64,000 bases of DNA from Nocardia aurantiaca (GTDB lineage: Bacteria > Actinomycetota > Actinomycetes > Mycobacteriales > Mycobacteriaceae). Positions 13,970-24,561 of this stretch are shown piece after piece (position 1 is the stretch's first letter; the number at the start of each line of letters is the position of its first letter). The position numbers and the translations under genes are program-made. The DNA lies in the NCBI RefSeq assembly GCF_009708175.1, contig NZ_WMBB01000006.1, positions 124,001 through 188,000 on the forward strand, in the 5' to 3' direction. The notes below the pieces were generated by a model. It saw only the letters and a program-made list of their open reading frames with translations, did no database searches and was not told where the DNA came from.

Positions 13970-14452
13970 ATGCGAATCCCGAAATCCGCGCGGGCGAAAG
14001 CCACCCTGAGCAGGCTGGGTGCGGCGGTGGTGCTCGCCGCGCTGTGCGGAGGTTGCGGTTCGCAGACGGGCGGGTCCGCGGTACCGGCTGAAACAGCGGC
14101 GGTTGGAACGACGACGACAGTCCGTATGGCGACGCCTCCGAAAGACACCAAGAAGCCCTCGTCGGGCCTGCCCTCGGCCGCGGACGGGACGAATCTGGAC
14201 GCCTGCGCCAACGGCAACTGCGAGATCCAGGTCGACGGGCCGACCACGATTCCGGTTCCCGGCTATTCGAGAATCAGCAATGTCCAGATCAAGCAGATCA
14301 GCCCCGGCTCGGTCACGGCGACGACGACCGTGTTCGGGCTGCCCGTGTCCGGGTCGACCGGGGTGGGAGGCACCATCTTCCTGAACGGCCTGACCGTGAA
14401 GATAGTTGCCGTCCAGGGCAGCTCGGCCGTCCTGCGCCTGAGCACGTCCTAG
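13970..14452 (+). CDS. Hypothetical secreted protein, probable lipoprotein
   Basis: 160 residues, not recognised. The N-terminus is a signal peptide (basic MRIPKSARAKATLSRLG, then AAVVLAALCGGC) with a lipobox-like CGGC and a second cysteine two residues later. A Thr/Pro-rich linker follows (about 30-60). The mature domain begins at DACANGNCEIQVDGPTTIPV and is strongly beta-predicted with many Gly, Ser and Thr, ending SSAVLRLSTS. The pair of cysteines (DACANGNC) could form a disulfide. It lies just outside the mobile element; the function cannot be stated. Confidence 0.75.
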   Translation: MRIPKSARAKATLSRLGAAVVLAALCGGCGSQTGGSAVPAETAAVGTTTTVRMATPPKDTKKPSSGLPSAADGTNLDACANGNCEIQVDGPTTIPVPGYSRISNVQIKQISPGSVTATTTVFGLPVSGSTGVGGTIFLNGLTVKIVAVQGSSAVLRLSTS

Positions 14453-14596
14453 CGTCAGCCGCCCGCGCCGGAGCCCCACAGCACACCGGGCGGCGGATTA
14501 GACTGCCGGGTCGGAAAGATGAGAGCGGTGTTTCGAACCACGACTTCGGCAGCGACGTAGATCCACGCAGGCCGGTGAAACATGCGGAGGTCACGA

Positions 14597-15253
14597 ATGC
14601 GGGTGAAGAGGATGACCGCGGACCTGTCCGAGTATCCGGACCTGGTCGTGATCCTGCTCGGGATGCGTGTGCGCACGCCGCGGGGAATTCTGCGGCTGCT
14701 GGGCGTCGGCCCCAAGCTCTACAGGTCGCATCACGATCGACCGGACGGCCTCCTCTCCCATGAGGACGTGGTGTGGTCGCTGTGGCCGCCGCACTGGGGG
14801 GCGCGGCAGTATTGGCGGGATTTGGAGAGCCTGGAGCGATGGACTCGCTCCGAACCGCACCGGCAGTGGTGGCAGCGGTTCCTGCGGGATTCCGGCGGGA
14901 CCGGATTCTGGCACGAGGCCTATTTCGCCAGGGGCGGAATCGATTCCGTCTACGACGATATGTCCGCGCCCGCCGGGCTGGCCCGGTTCGCCCCCACCGT
15001 CCCAGCTCGCGGGCGGTTGTTCTCGACGCGAGGGCGAGTACGCGGCACCGCACCCGAAATCGCGCCCGCGGTAACGGAATCCGCCCTCTATGACACGACC
15101 GATAGCAATACCTGTGCGGCTATTGATTTGGCATGCGCGAACGGGCATGCTCACATTCCAGGGGCATTGACCTGTTGCCGACCGGACACTCCGGTGAACG
15201 AGAACCAACGTCAGGTGAGCGACATTCGGCCGCACGATGAACATCGCGGTTGA
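14597..15253 (+). CDS. DUF4188-family protein with an atypical C-terminal tail
   Basis: Member of the DUF4188 family, small monooxygenase-like alpha/beta-barrel proteins of uncertain substrate. The start is the ATG behind GGAGGTCACGA. Family blocks: PDLVVILLGMRVRTPRGI (about 14-31), a QYWRDLESLERWTRS block, WWQRFLRDSGGTGFWHE and the closing IDSVYDDMSAPAGLARFAP (about 120-138). The family usually ends near residue 150-165, but here the frame runs on for about 65 more residues in which codon use becomes unlike a high-GC gene (codons such as TAT, GAT, ACA, GCT). A frameshift or lost stop near 15040 is likely; the domain itself is complete. Confidence 0.78.
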   Translation: MRVKRMTADLSEYPDLVVILLGMRVRTPRGILRLLGVGPKLYRSHHDRPDGLLSHEDVVWSLWPPHWGARQYWRDLESLERWTRSEPHRQWWQRFLRDSGGTGFWHEAYFARGGIDSVYDDMSAPAGLARFAPTVPARGRLFSTRGRVRGTAPEIAPAVTESALYDTTDSNTCAAIDLACANGHAHIPGALTCCRPDTPVNENQRQVSDIRPHDEHRG

Positions 15254-15313
15254 AGCATGTGATTCGGTCACAGAACTGTTTCGAAGCGACAACGGCGGGC
15301 ATAAGTTATCGGC

Positions 15314-16003
15314 ATGCATGTCCTGTTCGTGTGCAGCGGAAATGTTTGCCGATCCGTCATAGCCGAACGCCTGACCCTGGCGGTGGCCGCTGAACACGGA
15401 CTACAGGAGCTTTCCGCCGAGAGTGCCGGCGTCCGCGCACTGGTCGGATTCCCGGTCGAACCCCTTGCCGCACAGACGATTGTGGGCCTCGGCGGCAATG
15501 CCGACAATTTCAAGGCCCGCCGCCTCAAGGCGGACATGGTGCATCGCGCCGACCTGGTGCTGGCCATGACCGAGCAGATCCGCGACCAGGTGCGCGAACT
15601 CGTGCCCGAGGCGATCCCCCGCACCTTCACCCTGCTCGAGGCGTACCGGATCGCGAAGGTGAGCGGCGCGCGCACCGTGGTCGGACTGCACGCGGCGCGC
15701 AATGATCTCGCCTACGTCGGCCGGGAGAACATCTCCGACCCGGTCGGCCTGTCCGCCCAACAATATTGCGATGTGGGCGACAAGATCGCAGAGGCGCTGG
15801 TGCCGCTGCTGCTGGCGATGCACGCGCATCAGCATCCGCAGGCCACCCTGCGCACGCGCAGCGCCGTGGACGGCCAGCCGCCGCTGCTGGTGATCGACGG
15901 CGGCCGCGGCGATTCGAGCAGGCGCAGCGAACACCCCAAGTCGGTCGAATACCCCGGTATGGCGGTCGAACCGACCCGGCACGTGGCGGAATCCGCCGGT
16001 TAG
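15314..16003 (+). CDS. Low-molecular-weight protein-tyrosine phosphatase
   Basis: Cytoplasmic LMW tyrosine phosphatase family (arsenate reductase-like fold). The P-loop C-x5-R is at the start, VCSGNVCRS with nucleophile C7 and R13, and the general acid aspartate is in SDPVG at about residue 140. The 229-residue length exceeds the usual 150-165: there is an insertion-rich middle, and about 40 C-terminal residues (from HPQATLRTRSA) look disordered. No tyrosine kinase or polysaccharide genes are adjacent, so the physiological substrate is unknown. It starts at an ATG with no strong ribosome site. Confidence 0.85.
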   Translation: MHVLFVCSGNVCRSVIAERLTLAVAAEHGLQELSAESAGVRALVGFPVEPLAAQTIVGLGGNADNFKARRLKADMVHRADLVLAMTEQIRDQVRELVPEAIPRTFTLLEAYRIAKVSGARTVVGLHAARNDLAYVGRENISDPVGLSAQQYCDVGDKIAEALVPLLLAMHAHQHPQATLRTRSAVDGQPPLLVIDGGRGDSSRRSEHPKSVEYPGMAVEPTRHVAESAG

Positions 16004-16156
16004 GAGACGACCCCGGCGTCCACCGGCCGTTCCCGCGTGTCAATGCACCTTGCTGCCGGGTTGGTCCGGTCAGGGATTACACTCTCGCGCGGAACACTTA
16101 TCCGTTCCGCCGAACGCCACTGCCGGTGGTTCGAACACAAGAACAGGACCAAGGAC

Positions 16157-16558
16157 ATGCCGAAGCGAATTTCGGATGTTTCGCTCCATGTTTACGTGAC
16201 ACCTCAGACCCTGCACCGCGTCACCGAGACCGTGTGCCGCGTGGTCGATGAATACGTCGCCGATCGAGATATCTTCGCGTGGCGTTTCACCCTCCCGGTG
16301 GAGTCCGACGACCCCACCCACACCGTGCTCGAAACCCAGTGGCGGCTGGACCATCCGGGCGCCGAACCGGGCGATCGCCGCACCTACGAGATCGCGCTGA
16401 GCCTGGTGGGCGAGGCTCGTCAATTGACCAAGGCGGGCATCGCCAAGCTCGAGCAGCGCCTGGTGCTGGAACTGTCCGCCGACGAACCGATTCCCTACAT
16501 CGTGCACGCCCTGCAACGCGAGAACTTCGAACTCGAAGAGAACCGCGAGTTGATTTAA
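16157..16558 (+). CDS. Hypothetical protein
   Basis: 133 residues from the ATG at 16157 behind AGGACCAAGGAC. An in-frame ATG at 16037 would add 40 residues of unconvincing sequence. The product is soluble and rich in charged residues: strand-helix-strand with SDVSLHVYVTPQTLHRVTET, a central DPTHTVLETQWRLDHPG and a helix GEARQLTKAGIAKLEQRLVLEL. No domain is recognised and the neighbours give no hint. Codon use and the ribosome site support it as a real gene. Confidence 0.72.
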   Translation: MPKRISDVSLHVYVTPQTLHRVTETVCRVVDEYVADRDIFAWRFTLPVESDDPTHTVLETQWRLDHPGAEPGDRRTYEIALSLVGEARQLTKAGIAKLEQRLVLELSADEPIPYIVHALQRENFELEENRELI

Positions 16559-16699
16559 CCCAGCTCTCGGGAGCTCTCAGGGGTTCCGCCCCGAACCCCG
16601 GGAGCATTTCGGAGGCCCCACCCCCGAACCCCCGAGGTCACCTCGCGGGCTCCGCCCCATACCCGGAGTTACTTCGGGGTTCCCGCCCCCATACGCGGT

Positions 16700-16731
16700 T
16701 CGGGCCGCACCCGCTGACGGGTACGGCCCGA
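16700..16731. terminator. Bidirectional terminator between convergent genes
   Basis: Hairpin with arms CGGGCCG/CGGCCCG and ACCCG/CGGGT separated by one mismatch, loop CTGA. It lies between the plus-strand hypothetical gene ending at 16558 and the minus-strand thioesterase gene ending at 16745. The preceding 140 nt consist of repeated CCCCGAACCCC- and TCCGCCCC-like runs with no gene. Confidence 0.7.
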
Positions 16732-16744
16732 GAAGTGCGTTGTC

Positions 16745-17668
16745 TCAGCGGCGCGCCGGGAAGTGGCGAATCACGCCTTCCTGCACCGTCGTCGCGAGCA
16801 GATCACCGGTCCGGGAGTAGAAGTGGCCCAGGGCCAGTCCTCGCGAACCCGCTGCCACCGGGGACTCGGTCGCGTACAGCGACCAGTCGTCGAAACGGAA
16901 GGGCCGGTGGAACCAGATGGAGTGATTCACGGTGGCCGCGATGATGCGGTCCCAACCCCAGGACAGGCCGTGCGTGGTGATGATGGAGTCCAGCACCGTG
17001 GTGTCGGACGAATACGCCAGCGCCGCAACGTGAATCAGCGGATCGTCGGGCAACTGCCCGTCGGTGCGCATCCACACCCGGTTGTGGCCGAGGCTCTCGC
17101 CCTTGCCCTTGAGAACCCAGGCCGGGTCGTTGGTATAACGCATCTCGATGGGGTGCGGTGCGTTGACGAACATCTGGAGCTTGTCCTCCAGACCCTCGAA
17201 CGACTCCTCCACGCGCGGAAGCCCTTCCGGCCCCGGCACGTCGGGCAGGGGCGCGGCGTGCTCGAGCCCCTTGCCCCAGTCCTGGAAGGCGGCGAGCATG
17301 ACGAACAGCTCCTGCCCGTCCTGATACGCCGTGACCGTGCGATTGGCGATGGAGCGGCCGTCCCGATGCCGATCGACGTGGTATTCGATCGGCTGCTTCG
17401 GGTCACCGCCCCGGACGAAGTGCGCGTTGACCGCGTGGATCGGACGCTCCGGACCCACGGTCCGTCCCGCGGCGATGATCGCCTGCGAGACCAGCTGGCC
17501 GCCGAACGTGCGGCTCCACACCTTCTCGGGGTGGCGTCCGAGGAAGATATCCGGGCCGTTCTCCTCCAGATCGAGCAGGCGCAACAGCTCCCGCAGATCG
17601 TCGGACAGACCGGCCCCCTCGGGGTCCGCGACGACGTCCGAAGACGTCTGGTCCAGCGACGCACTCAA
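16745..17668 (-). CDS. tesB: Acyl-CoA thioesterase II
   Basis: Hydrolyses acyl-CoA to free fatty acid and CoA. 307 residues with the TesB double hot-dog fold. The N-terminal half holds FGGQLVSQAIIAAGRTV, the HFVRGGDPKQPIEYHVDR block and IANRTVTAYQDGQELF; the C-terminal half ends with HSIWFHRPFRFDDWSLYATESP and GHFYSRTGDLLATTVQEGVIR, which carry family-conserved positions. Only one nucleotide separates its start from the pyk stop, so it is the second gene of a pyk-tesB operon, the same pairing as in Mycobacterium (Rv1617-Rv1618). Confidence 0.93.
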   Translation of the reverse strand: MSASLDQTSSDVVADPEGAGLSDDLRELLRLLDLEENGPDIFLGRHPEKVWSRTFGGQLVSQAIIAAGRTVGPERPIHAVNAHFVRGGDPKQPIEYHVDRHRDGRSIANRTVTAYQDGQELFVMLAAFQDWGKGLEHAAPLPDVPGPEGLPRVEESFEGLEDKLQMFVNAPHPIEMRYTNDPAWVLKGKGESLGHNRVWMRTDGQLPDDPLIHVAALAYSSDTTVLDSIITTHGLSWGWDRIIAATVNHSIWFHRPFRFDDWSLYATESPVAAGSRGLALGHFYSRTGDLLATTVQEGVIRHFPARR

Positions 17669-17669
17669 A

Positions 17670-19091
17670 TTAGTGGTCCTCCTCGCCGATGCGATGCACG
17701 TGGATCAAGTTGGTGGACCCGACAGTACCCGGCGGCGAGCCGGCCACGATGACCACGAGGTCACCCTTCTTGTACCGACCGATCGACAGCAACGCGTTGT
17801 CCACCTGGTGGATCATCTCGTCTGTCGTTCCCACCGGAGGAACGATGAACGTTTCCACGCCCCACGTCAAGGCGAGCTGACTGCGAATCGCGGCCTGCGG
17901 AGTGAACGCCAGCAGCGGCAGCGGGGTGTGCAGGCGAGCCAAGCGGCGCACCGTATCGCCGGACTGCGTGAAGGCAACCAGCGCCTTGGCATTCAACCGC
18001 TCGCCGATATCGCGCGCGGCGTAGGAGATGACGCCCCGCTTGGTGCGTGGCACGTGGGTCAGCGGCGGCACCCGGGTCGAGGACTCCGATTCCACGGCGT
18101 GCACGATGCGGGCCATGGTGCGCACGGCCTCGATCGGGTAATCGCCGACGGAGGTCTCACCGGAGAGCATGACCGCGTCCGCGCCGTCGAGCACCGCGTT
18201 GGCGACGTCGGAGGCCTCGGCGCGGGTCGGGCGCGAGTTGGTGATCATGGACTCCAGCATCTGGGTGGCCACGATGACCGGCTTGGCGTTCTCGCGCGCC
18301 ATCTGCACCGCGCGCTTCTGCACCAGCGGCACCTGCTCGAGCGGCAGCTCCACGCCGAGATCGCCGCGAGCGACCATGATGGCGTCGAAGGCCAGCACGA
18401 TGGCCTCCAGATTGTCGATGGCTTCGGGCTTTTCGAGCTTGCCGATGACCGGCACCCGGCGGCCCACGCGGTCCATGATGTCGTGCACCAGCTCCACATC
18501 GGAGGGCGAGCGCACGAACGACAGCGCGATGAAGTCCACGCCCAGCTTCAGGGCGAATTCCAGGTCGTCGATGTCCTTCTCGGACAGCGCGGGCACGGAC
18601 ACGTCCATGCCGGGCAGCGAGACGCCCTTGTTGTTGGAGACGGGGCCGCCCTCGGTGACCCGGCAGATGACGTCGTTGTCCTCGACGCGCAGCACGGTCA
18701 ACCCGACCTTGCCGTCGTCCACGAGCAGCCGGTCGCCGGGCTTGGCGTCCTTGGCGAGGTGTTTGTAGGTGGTGGAAACCCGGTCGTGAGTTCCTATGAT
18801 GTCGTCGACGGTGATACTGACTTCCTCGCCGGTGTTCCAGACGGTCTTGCCGTCGCCCTTGAACCGGCCCAGCCGGATCTTCGGGCCCTGCAGGTCGGCG
18901 AGGATGCCGACGGCGCGGCCGGCCGTATCGCTGGCCGCGCGCACCTTCTTGTAGTTCTCGGCATGATCGGAGTGCTCGCCGTGGCTGAAGTTCAGGCGCG
19001 CAACGTCCATGCCACTTTCGACGAGCTCACGAATCCGGTCCTCGGATGACACTGCTGGTCCGAGGGTGCACACAATCTTCGTTCGTCGCAT
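17670..19091 (-). CDS. pyk: Pyruvate kinase
   Basis: Last step of glycolysis: phosphoenolpyruvate plus ADP to pyruvate plus ATP. The start chosen is the ATG at 19091 (MRRTKIVCTLGPA), giving 473 residues, the normal bacterial length; upstream in-frame ATGs add only non-family residues. Visible motifs: SGMDVARLNFSHG, the metal and catalytic region IMVARGDLGVELP with the preceding catalytic lysine in VIGKLEKPEA, and the long signature TRAEASDVANAVLDGADAVM followed by LSGETSVGDYP. The C-terminal domain is complete (MIHQVDNALLSIG). Co-transcribed with tesB. Confidence 0.97.
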   Translation of the reverse strand: MRRTKIVCTLGPAVSSEDRIRELVESGMDVARLNFSHGEHSDHAENYKKVRAASDTAGRAVGILADLQGPKIRLGRFKGDGKTVWNTGEEVSITVDDIIGTHDRVSTTYKHLAKDAKPGDRLLVDDGKVGLTVLRVEDNDVICRVTEGGPVSNNKGVSLPGMDVSVPALSEKDIDDLEFALKLGVDFIALSFVRSPSDVELVHDIMDRVGRRVPVIGKLEKPEAIDNLEAIVLAFDAIMVARGDLGVELPLEQVPLVQKRAVQMARENAKPVIVATQMLESMITNSRPTRAEASDVANAVLDGADAVMLSGETSVGDYPIEAVRTMARIVHAVESESSTRVPPLTHVPRTKRGVISYAARDIGERLNAKALVAFTQSGDTVRRLARLHTPLPLLAFTPQAAIRSQLALTWGVETFIVPPVGTTDEMIHQVDNALLSIGRYKKGDLVVIVAGSPPGTVGSTNLIHVHRIGEEDH

Positions 19092-19468
19092 CACCCGCTC
19101 AACCCTAGACCTGTGGCAATGCTCATGCCGACCCCGGCACATACATATCTGGATCTCGTAAGCAGCCGTTCAGCTATTTCCCGGCGCCCGCCCATTGCCG
19201 CAGCTCCGCTGCGGTTGTTCGCGGCCGAGGCGCAGGTCTATGGAGCCGGCACCTCGGTCTTGTCTCCTCCGCCCTCCGAGCGCAGGTCTATGGAGCCGTT
19301 GGCTCCCGTTCCCGCGGCAACATCACGATGCCCGAAAACCTGGAACCGACTCCGGCCCGATGACAGGCGTGAACGGCCGCCACCGCGGTGAGTGGCGGCC
19401 GCCGAAGCCGGAGGGGGCAGGCGAGCCGGCCGCCGTGCCCCTCGCGCGCACGGCGATCCGCTGCACGG
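19092..19468. other. Intergenic region with two 18-bp direct repeats
   Basis: 377 nt without a supportable gene between pyk (its promoter side) and the TM2 gene end. It contains two identical copies of CGCAGGTCTATGGAGCCG at 19231-19248 and 19281-19298, exactly 50 bp apart and both preceded by CCGAG. Nothing else was recognised. The pyk promoter must lie near the 19.1 kb end. Confidence 0.6.
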
Positions 19469-19936
19469 TCAATCGCGCAGCGGACGTCCCTGCGGATCGG
19501 GGACCTTGCCGATGAGAATGAGGATGCCGTCGATGAGCGCCCAGACACCGCAGCCGCCACAGGTGACCAACTGCAGCACACCGATGGTGGTGTAGCCCAG
19601 GTAGAAGCGCCCGATGCCGAGGCTGCCGATGAGCAGTTGCAGCAGGCCCGCGGTCAGCTTGCTCTTGTCGGACAACGGAACTCCGAACGGATCACGGCCG
19701 TACGGCGCCTCCGGGTCCCCGCCGTAGGGACCCATCGGACCGGGCGTGCCGAACGGCGAGGGCTGACCGTAGGGCTGGCCGGGTTGCGCGAAGGGCTGCT
19801 GTCCCGGGACCGGCTGCTGGCCGTAGGGCTGGCCGTACTGCGGACCGGTGCCAGGCGCGCCGTACTGCGGACCGGTGCCGGGCGCGCCGTACTGCGGGCC
19901 GTCGGGCGGCGGCTGCTTGTCGAATGGGTCGGTCAC
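19469..19936 (-). CDS. TM2-domain membrane protein
   Basis: 155 residues from a GTG behind AGGAGGACGCGA. The first 85 residues are a proline/glycine/glutamine-rich low-complexity region with a PQYGAPGTG-type repeat (three near-identical units around 14-37). Residues 95-150 are a TM2 domain: LTAGLLQLLIGSLGIGRFYLGYTTIG, then CGGCGVWALIDGILILIG, two membrane helices joined by a short polar turn. Function of TM2 proteins in bacteria is unclear. It lies on the same strand as lgt, downstream of it with no overlap. Confidence 0.85.
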   Translation of the reverse strand: MTDPFDKQPPPDGPQYGAPGTGPQYGAPGTGPQYGQPYGQQPVPGQQPFAQPGQPYGQPSPFGTPGPMGPYGGDPEAPYGRDPFGVPLSDKSKLTAGLLQLLIGSLGIGRFYLGYTTIGVLQLVTCGGCGVWALIDGILILIGKVPDPQGRPLRD

Positions 19937-20044
19937 TCGCGTCCTCCTGAGTCGCGGACCGCCCCCCGTCGGAACGGCCCAACCGCTGATGAACCCGCCG
20001 AGCCGTGTGGCCACGCGATGTCGGGCGCAGCTCACCGCCGGGGG

Positions 20045-21205
20045 TCAGGAGCCATTCTTACCGGACTCGACCGGCTTCGCCGGATCAGCCGAGGATGCTT
20101 CCGTCTCCTCCGGCTCGATACCGTCGGGTTCGGAGGAGTTATCGCGCTCCATCTCGGATTCGTTGCCAGGCGCAGGGGATTCGGATCCGATGTCGTTCTC
20201 GGCCGCCCCGGCCTCGGCGGGCTCGGTCTTTTCGGACGCGGTCGCTTCGGACTCGGCCGCGGCACCCGCCGCACCGTAGGCCCGCAGGGCGCCGAGCTGC
20301 CACGGCCACGGCCGCTGCACTCCGGCGCGCACCTGCTCGGCGGTCTCGCGCCCCTTGGTGGCGAAGAGGAGATAGGCCACAGCGCAGATGAATACGATCG
20401 CCGAGGTGAAGGAGTTGATGCGGATGCCCGCGATGTGGGTGGCCTCATCATCGCGCAGCAGCTCCACGAAGAAGCGGCCGAAGCAGTAGATCGCGACATA
20501 CAGCGCGAACAGTCGGCCATGGCCGATGCGGAACTTGCGGTCCAGGTAGAGCAGGACGGCGACGCCGGCCAGATTCCAGATCAGCTCGTAGAGGAAGGTC
20601 GGCTGCACGATCCGGATCGGCGCGCCCGCAGCCGTGCCGTTCATCATGTCCAGCCCACCGCTGTGGTCGAAGCGTTGGTAGATCTCCAGGCCCCACGGCA
20701 CGGTGGTCTCGCGGCCGTAGAGCTCCTGGTTGAAGTAGTTGCCCAGCCGGCCGATGGCCTGCGCCAGCAGAATTCCGGGGGCGATGGCATCGCCGAAGGC
20801 GGGCAATGGAATCCGGTACACGCGGCAGCCGATCCAGGCGCCGACGCCGCCGAGCAGCACCGCGCCCCAGATGCCGAGGCCGCCCTCCCAGATCTTGAGG
20901 GCGTTCATCGGGTGACCGTTGGCGCCGAAGTACTTCTGCCAGTCGGTGGCCACATGGTAGAGCCGCCCGCCGATCAGGCCGAACGGCACCGCGAACATGG
21001 CCACGTCGAGCACCATGCCGGACTGGCCGCCGCGCGCCACCCAGCGCTTCTCGCCCAGCCAGATGGCCGTGATGATGCCGAGGATGATGCAGATCGCGTA
21101 GGCCCGTAGCGGGAACGGCCCGATGTACCACACCCCGCGCGGCGGGCTGGGAATGTAGGCCAGGACATCGGCGCCGGTGCTCTCGGCAAGGGCTCGTAAG
21201 GTCAC
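20045..21205 (-). CDS. lgt: Prolipoprotein diacylglyceryl transferase
   Basis: Membrane enzyme that moves diacylglyceryl from phosphatidylglycerol to the lipobox cysteine of prolipoproteins, the first step of lipoprotein maturation. The start is the GTG at 21205 preceded by GGTGGGGA; 386 residues. Seven hydrophobic segments, with the Lgt signature AIGRLGNYFNQELYGRET around residue 150 and FLYELIWNLAG following. The last 80 residues are a highly acidic Glu/Ala/Ser/Pro tail (SEMERDNSSEPDGIEPEETE), a known feature of mycobacterial and related Lgt proteins. Gene order next to trpA matches Mycobacterium (Rv1614-Rv1613). Confidence 0.95.
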   Translation of the reverse strand: MTLRALAESTGADVLAYIPSPPRGVWYIGPFPLRAYAICIILGIITAIWLGEKRWVARGGQSGMVLDVAMFAVPFGLIGGRLYHVATDWQKYFGANGHPMNALKIWEGGLGIWGAVLLGGVGAWIGCRVYRIPLPAFGDAIAPGILLAQAIGRLGNYFNQELYGRETTVPWGLEIYQRFDHSGGLDMMNGTAAGAPIRIVQPTFLYELIWNLAGVAVLLYLDRKFRIGHGRLFALYVAIYCFGRFFVELLRDDEATHIAGIRINSFTSAIVFICAVAYLLFATKGRETAEQVRAGVQRPWPWQLGALRAYGAAGAAAESEATASEKTEPAEAGAAENDIGSESPAPGNESEMERDNSSEPDGIEPEETEASSADPAKPVESGKNGS

Positions 21206-21455
21206 GAGTCCCCACCGTAGCAGTGTTCGATCTGCACTCCGCGTCGCTCGGGGCGGGTTCGCGGGCGGGCGCGGGGAGGCGGGGCCGTGAAGGTCTCGTT
21301 CTTTCCTCCCTCGGCTCAGTCCAGAACGAGACGGGCCGCGAACCACTGGGCGGTCGGCGAACGGTCCGGATCGGTAGCGCCACACATGTACGAAGACGTT
21401 CGGCGAAGGCGAGAAGCGCCGCCGACCCAGCGGAGGACCGCGTTCGAGCAGGAGG

Positions 21456-21487
21456 AAGGGTGCGTACCGAATTCGGTACGCACCCTT
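21456..21487 (-). terminator. Terminator of the trp operon
   Basis: Perfect 14-bp stem (AAGGGTGCGTACCG with CGGTACGCACCCTT) with an AATT loop, starting 14 nt beyond the trpA stop and followed on the minus strand by TTCCTCCTGC. The remaining 250 nt up to lgt hold no gene. Confidence 0.8.
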
Positions 21488-21501
21488 CACATTGCCTTGA
21501 A

Positions 21502-22298
21502 TTACGAGGAAACCGGAGCCGAGCGCACGCCCTGGGCCAACTCCGCGGTCAGCGCGCGGACCGCGTCCAGCCCCTGCGCGGCCGCCGAGACCAGGGCCGA
21601 GCCCACGATGACACCGTCGGCGTAGGAAGCGATCTCGGCCGCCTGCGCGCCATTGCGCACACCCAGGCCGACACCGATCGGGATATCGGAGTGGGCGCGA
21701 ATGCGGGCGCACAGCGCGGGGGCCATGGACGACACCGCGTCACGCGCGCCGGTGACACCCATGGTCGAAGCGGCATACACGAAACCCCGTGAGGCTTCCA
21801 GGGTCTTGACCAGCCGCTCCTCGGTCGAGGACGGCGCGACCAGGAAGATGCGGTCCAGGTTGTGGGTCGAGGACGCCACGAACCAGTCGTCGGCCTCCTC
21901 CGGAATCAAGTTGGGCGTGATCAGGCCCAGGCCGCCGGCCGCCGCGAGATCGCGGGAGAAGCTGTCCACGCCGTACTTCAGCACCGGATTCCAGTAGGTC
22001 ATGACCACGGCCTTGCCGCCGGCCTGGGAGATGGCCTCGACGACCTTGAACACGTCGCGCACCCGCACACCGCCCGCGAGCGCCTGCTCGGCGGCGCGCT
22101 GGATGGTCGGGCCGTCCATCACCGGATCGGAGTAGGCGACGCCGACTTCGATGATGTCGCAACCGGATTCGACCATGGCGCGACAGGCGTCGATGGAGCC
22201 CTGCAGGTCCGGGTATCCGGCGGGCAGGTAGCCGATCAGCGCCGCACGGTTCTCGTCGCGGCAGGCCGCGAAGGTGTTGGCGAGACGTGACTGCTGGC

Positions 22299-22302
<4 letters not shown>
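21502..22302 (-). CDS. trpA: Tryptophan synthase alpha chain
   Basis: Cleaves indole-3-glycerol phosphate to indole and glyceraldehyde 3-phosphate; indole passes to the beta subunit. The start is the GTG at 22302 that overlaps the trpB stop (GTGA), preceded by GGGGGAAGATCA; 266 residues. The TIM-barrel signature with both catalytic acids is present ([19 protein letters not shown]), and the C-terminal phosphate-binding loop is [27 protein letters not shown]. The usual LPYSDP is AYSDP here, a minor variation. Last gene of the trp operon, followed by a strong terminator. Confidence 0.95.
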
Positions 22303-23593
<1,291 letters not shown>

Positions 23594-23597
<4 letters not shown>

Positions 23598-24412
23598 CGT
23601 CCCCGTCGCACCGGTTTCGGGCAGGACGGGTGGGTTCCGGCGGTCACCAGTTCGGCTACCGCGGCGCGCGGGTCGCCGCTGGTCACCAGCCCCTCGCCGA
23701 CGAGCACGGCATCCGCGCCCGCGCCGGCGTAGGCCAGCAGATCGGCGGTGCCGCGAATGCCGGACTCGGCCACCCGGATCACTTCGCTGGGCAGGCCAGG
23801 GGCGATACGCGCGAACACATCCCGGTCCACCTCCAGGGTCTTGAGGTTGCGGGCGTTCACACCGATCACACTGGCGCCGGCCTCCAGGGCGCGGTCGGCC
23901 TCCTCCTCGGCGTGCACCTCGACGAGCGCGGTCATGCCGAGCGATTCGGTGCGGTCGATGAGCGAGGACAGCACGTCCTGTTCCAGGGCGGCCACGATCA
24001 ACAGGATCACGTCCGCGCCATGGGCGCGGGCCTCGTGGATCTGGTACGGGCCGACGATGAAGTCCTTGCGCAGGATGGGGATGTCCACGGCCGCGCGGAC
24101 CGCGTCCAGATCCGCGAGCGAACCGCCGAAGCGGCGCTGTTCGGTCAGCACGCTGATGATGCGCGCGCCACCGTCCTCGTAAGCCCGGGCCAGGTCGGCG
24201 GGGTTCGGGATGTCCGCGAGCGCACCCTTGGAGGGGCTGGCCCGCTTCACCTCGGCGATCACTCCGATTCCCTCCGCGTGCAAGGCGGCCTTGGCGTCAC
24301 GCGGGGACGGGGCCTTCGCGGCGGCAGCCTTCACGGCCTGGAAATCCAGGAGGGCTTCCCGAGCGGCCACATCCGCGCGGACCCCGTCGAGAATCGAGTC
24401 GAGTACCGTCAT
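23594..24412 (-). CDS. trpC: Indole-3-glycerol phosphate synthase
   Basis: Ring-closing, decarboxylating step from CdRP to indole-3-glycerol phosphate. The start chosen is the ATG at 24412 behind AAAGGATTCGAGCC, giving 272 residues, the family length ([15 protein letters not shown] is the usual opening). Catalytic blocks: [13 protein letters not shown] (Lys and the following loop), [48 protein letters not shown], and [26 protein letters not shown]. The 149 nt between this gene and the upstream membrane gene contain a small GCCTG/CAGGC hairpin but no Trp-codon leader peptide that I can see. Confidence 0.96.
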
Positions 24413-24561
24413 CTGGCTCGAATCCTTTCTGGGGAGACGGACTTGCTGCCTGAGAATCCCCCCAGGCGCTGTCTCACCGATGCTGATAAAGAGTAAATGG
24501 CTATGTTCCCGTGCTTGACAGCGGGGCGGGTACCGGCGACGCTGCCGGCATCCCACCCAGC

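Noticed and set aside
16560..16700. CRISPR-like or tandem repeat from the CCCCGAACCCC / TCCGCCCC runs
   Set aside because: Units are irregular in length and sequence, with no spacers; simple GC-rich intergenic sequence.
21206..21712. Long N-terminal extension of Lgt
   Set aside because: It runs through the trp terminator and into trpA antisense; the GTG at 21205 gives the normal protein.
24413..24561. trp attenuator or leader peptide before trpC
   Set aside because: A small GCCTG/CAGGC hairpin exists, but no leader peptide with tandem Trp codons and no alternative stem were found.
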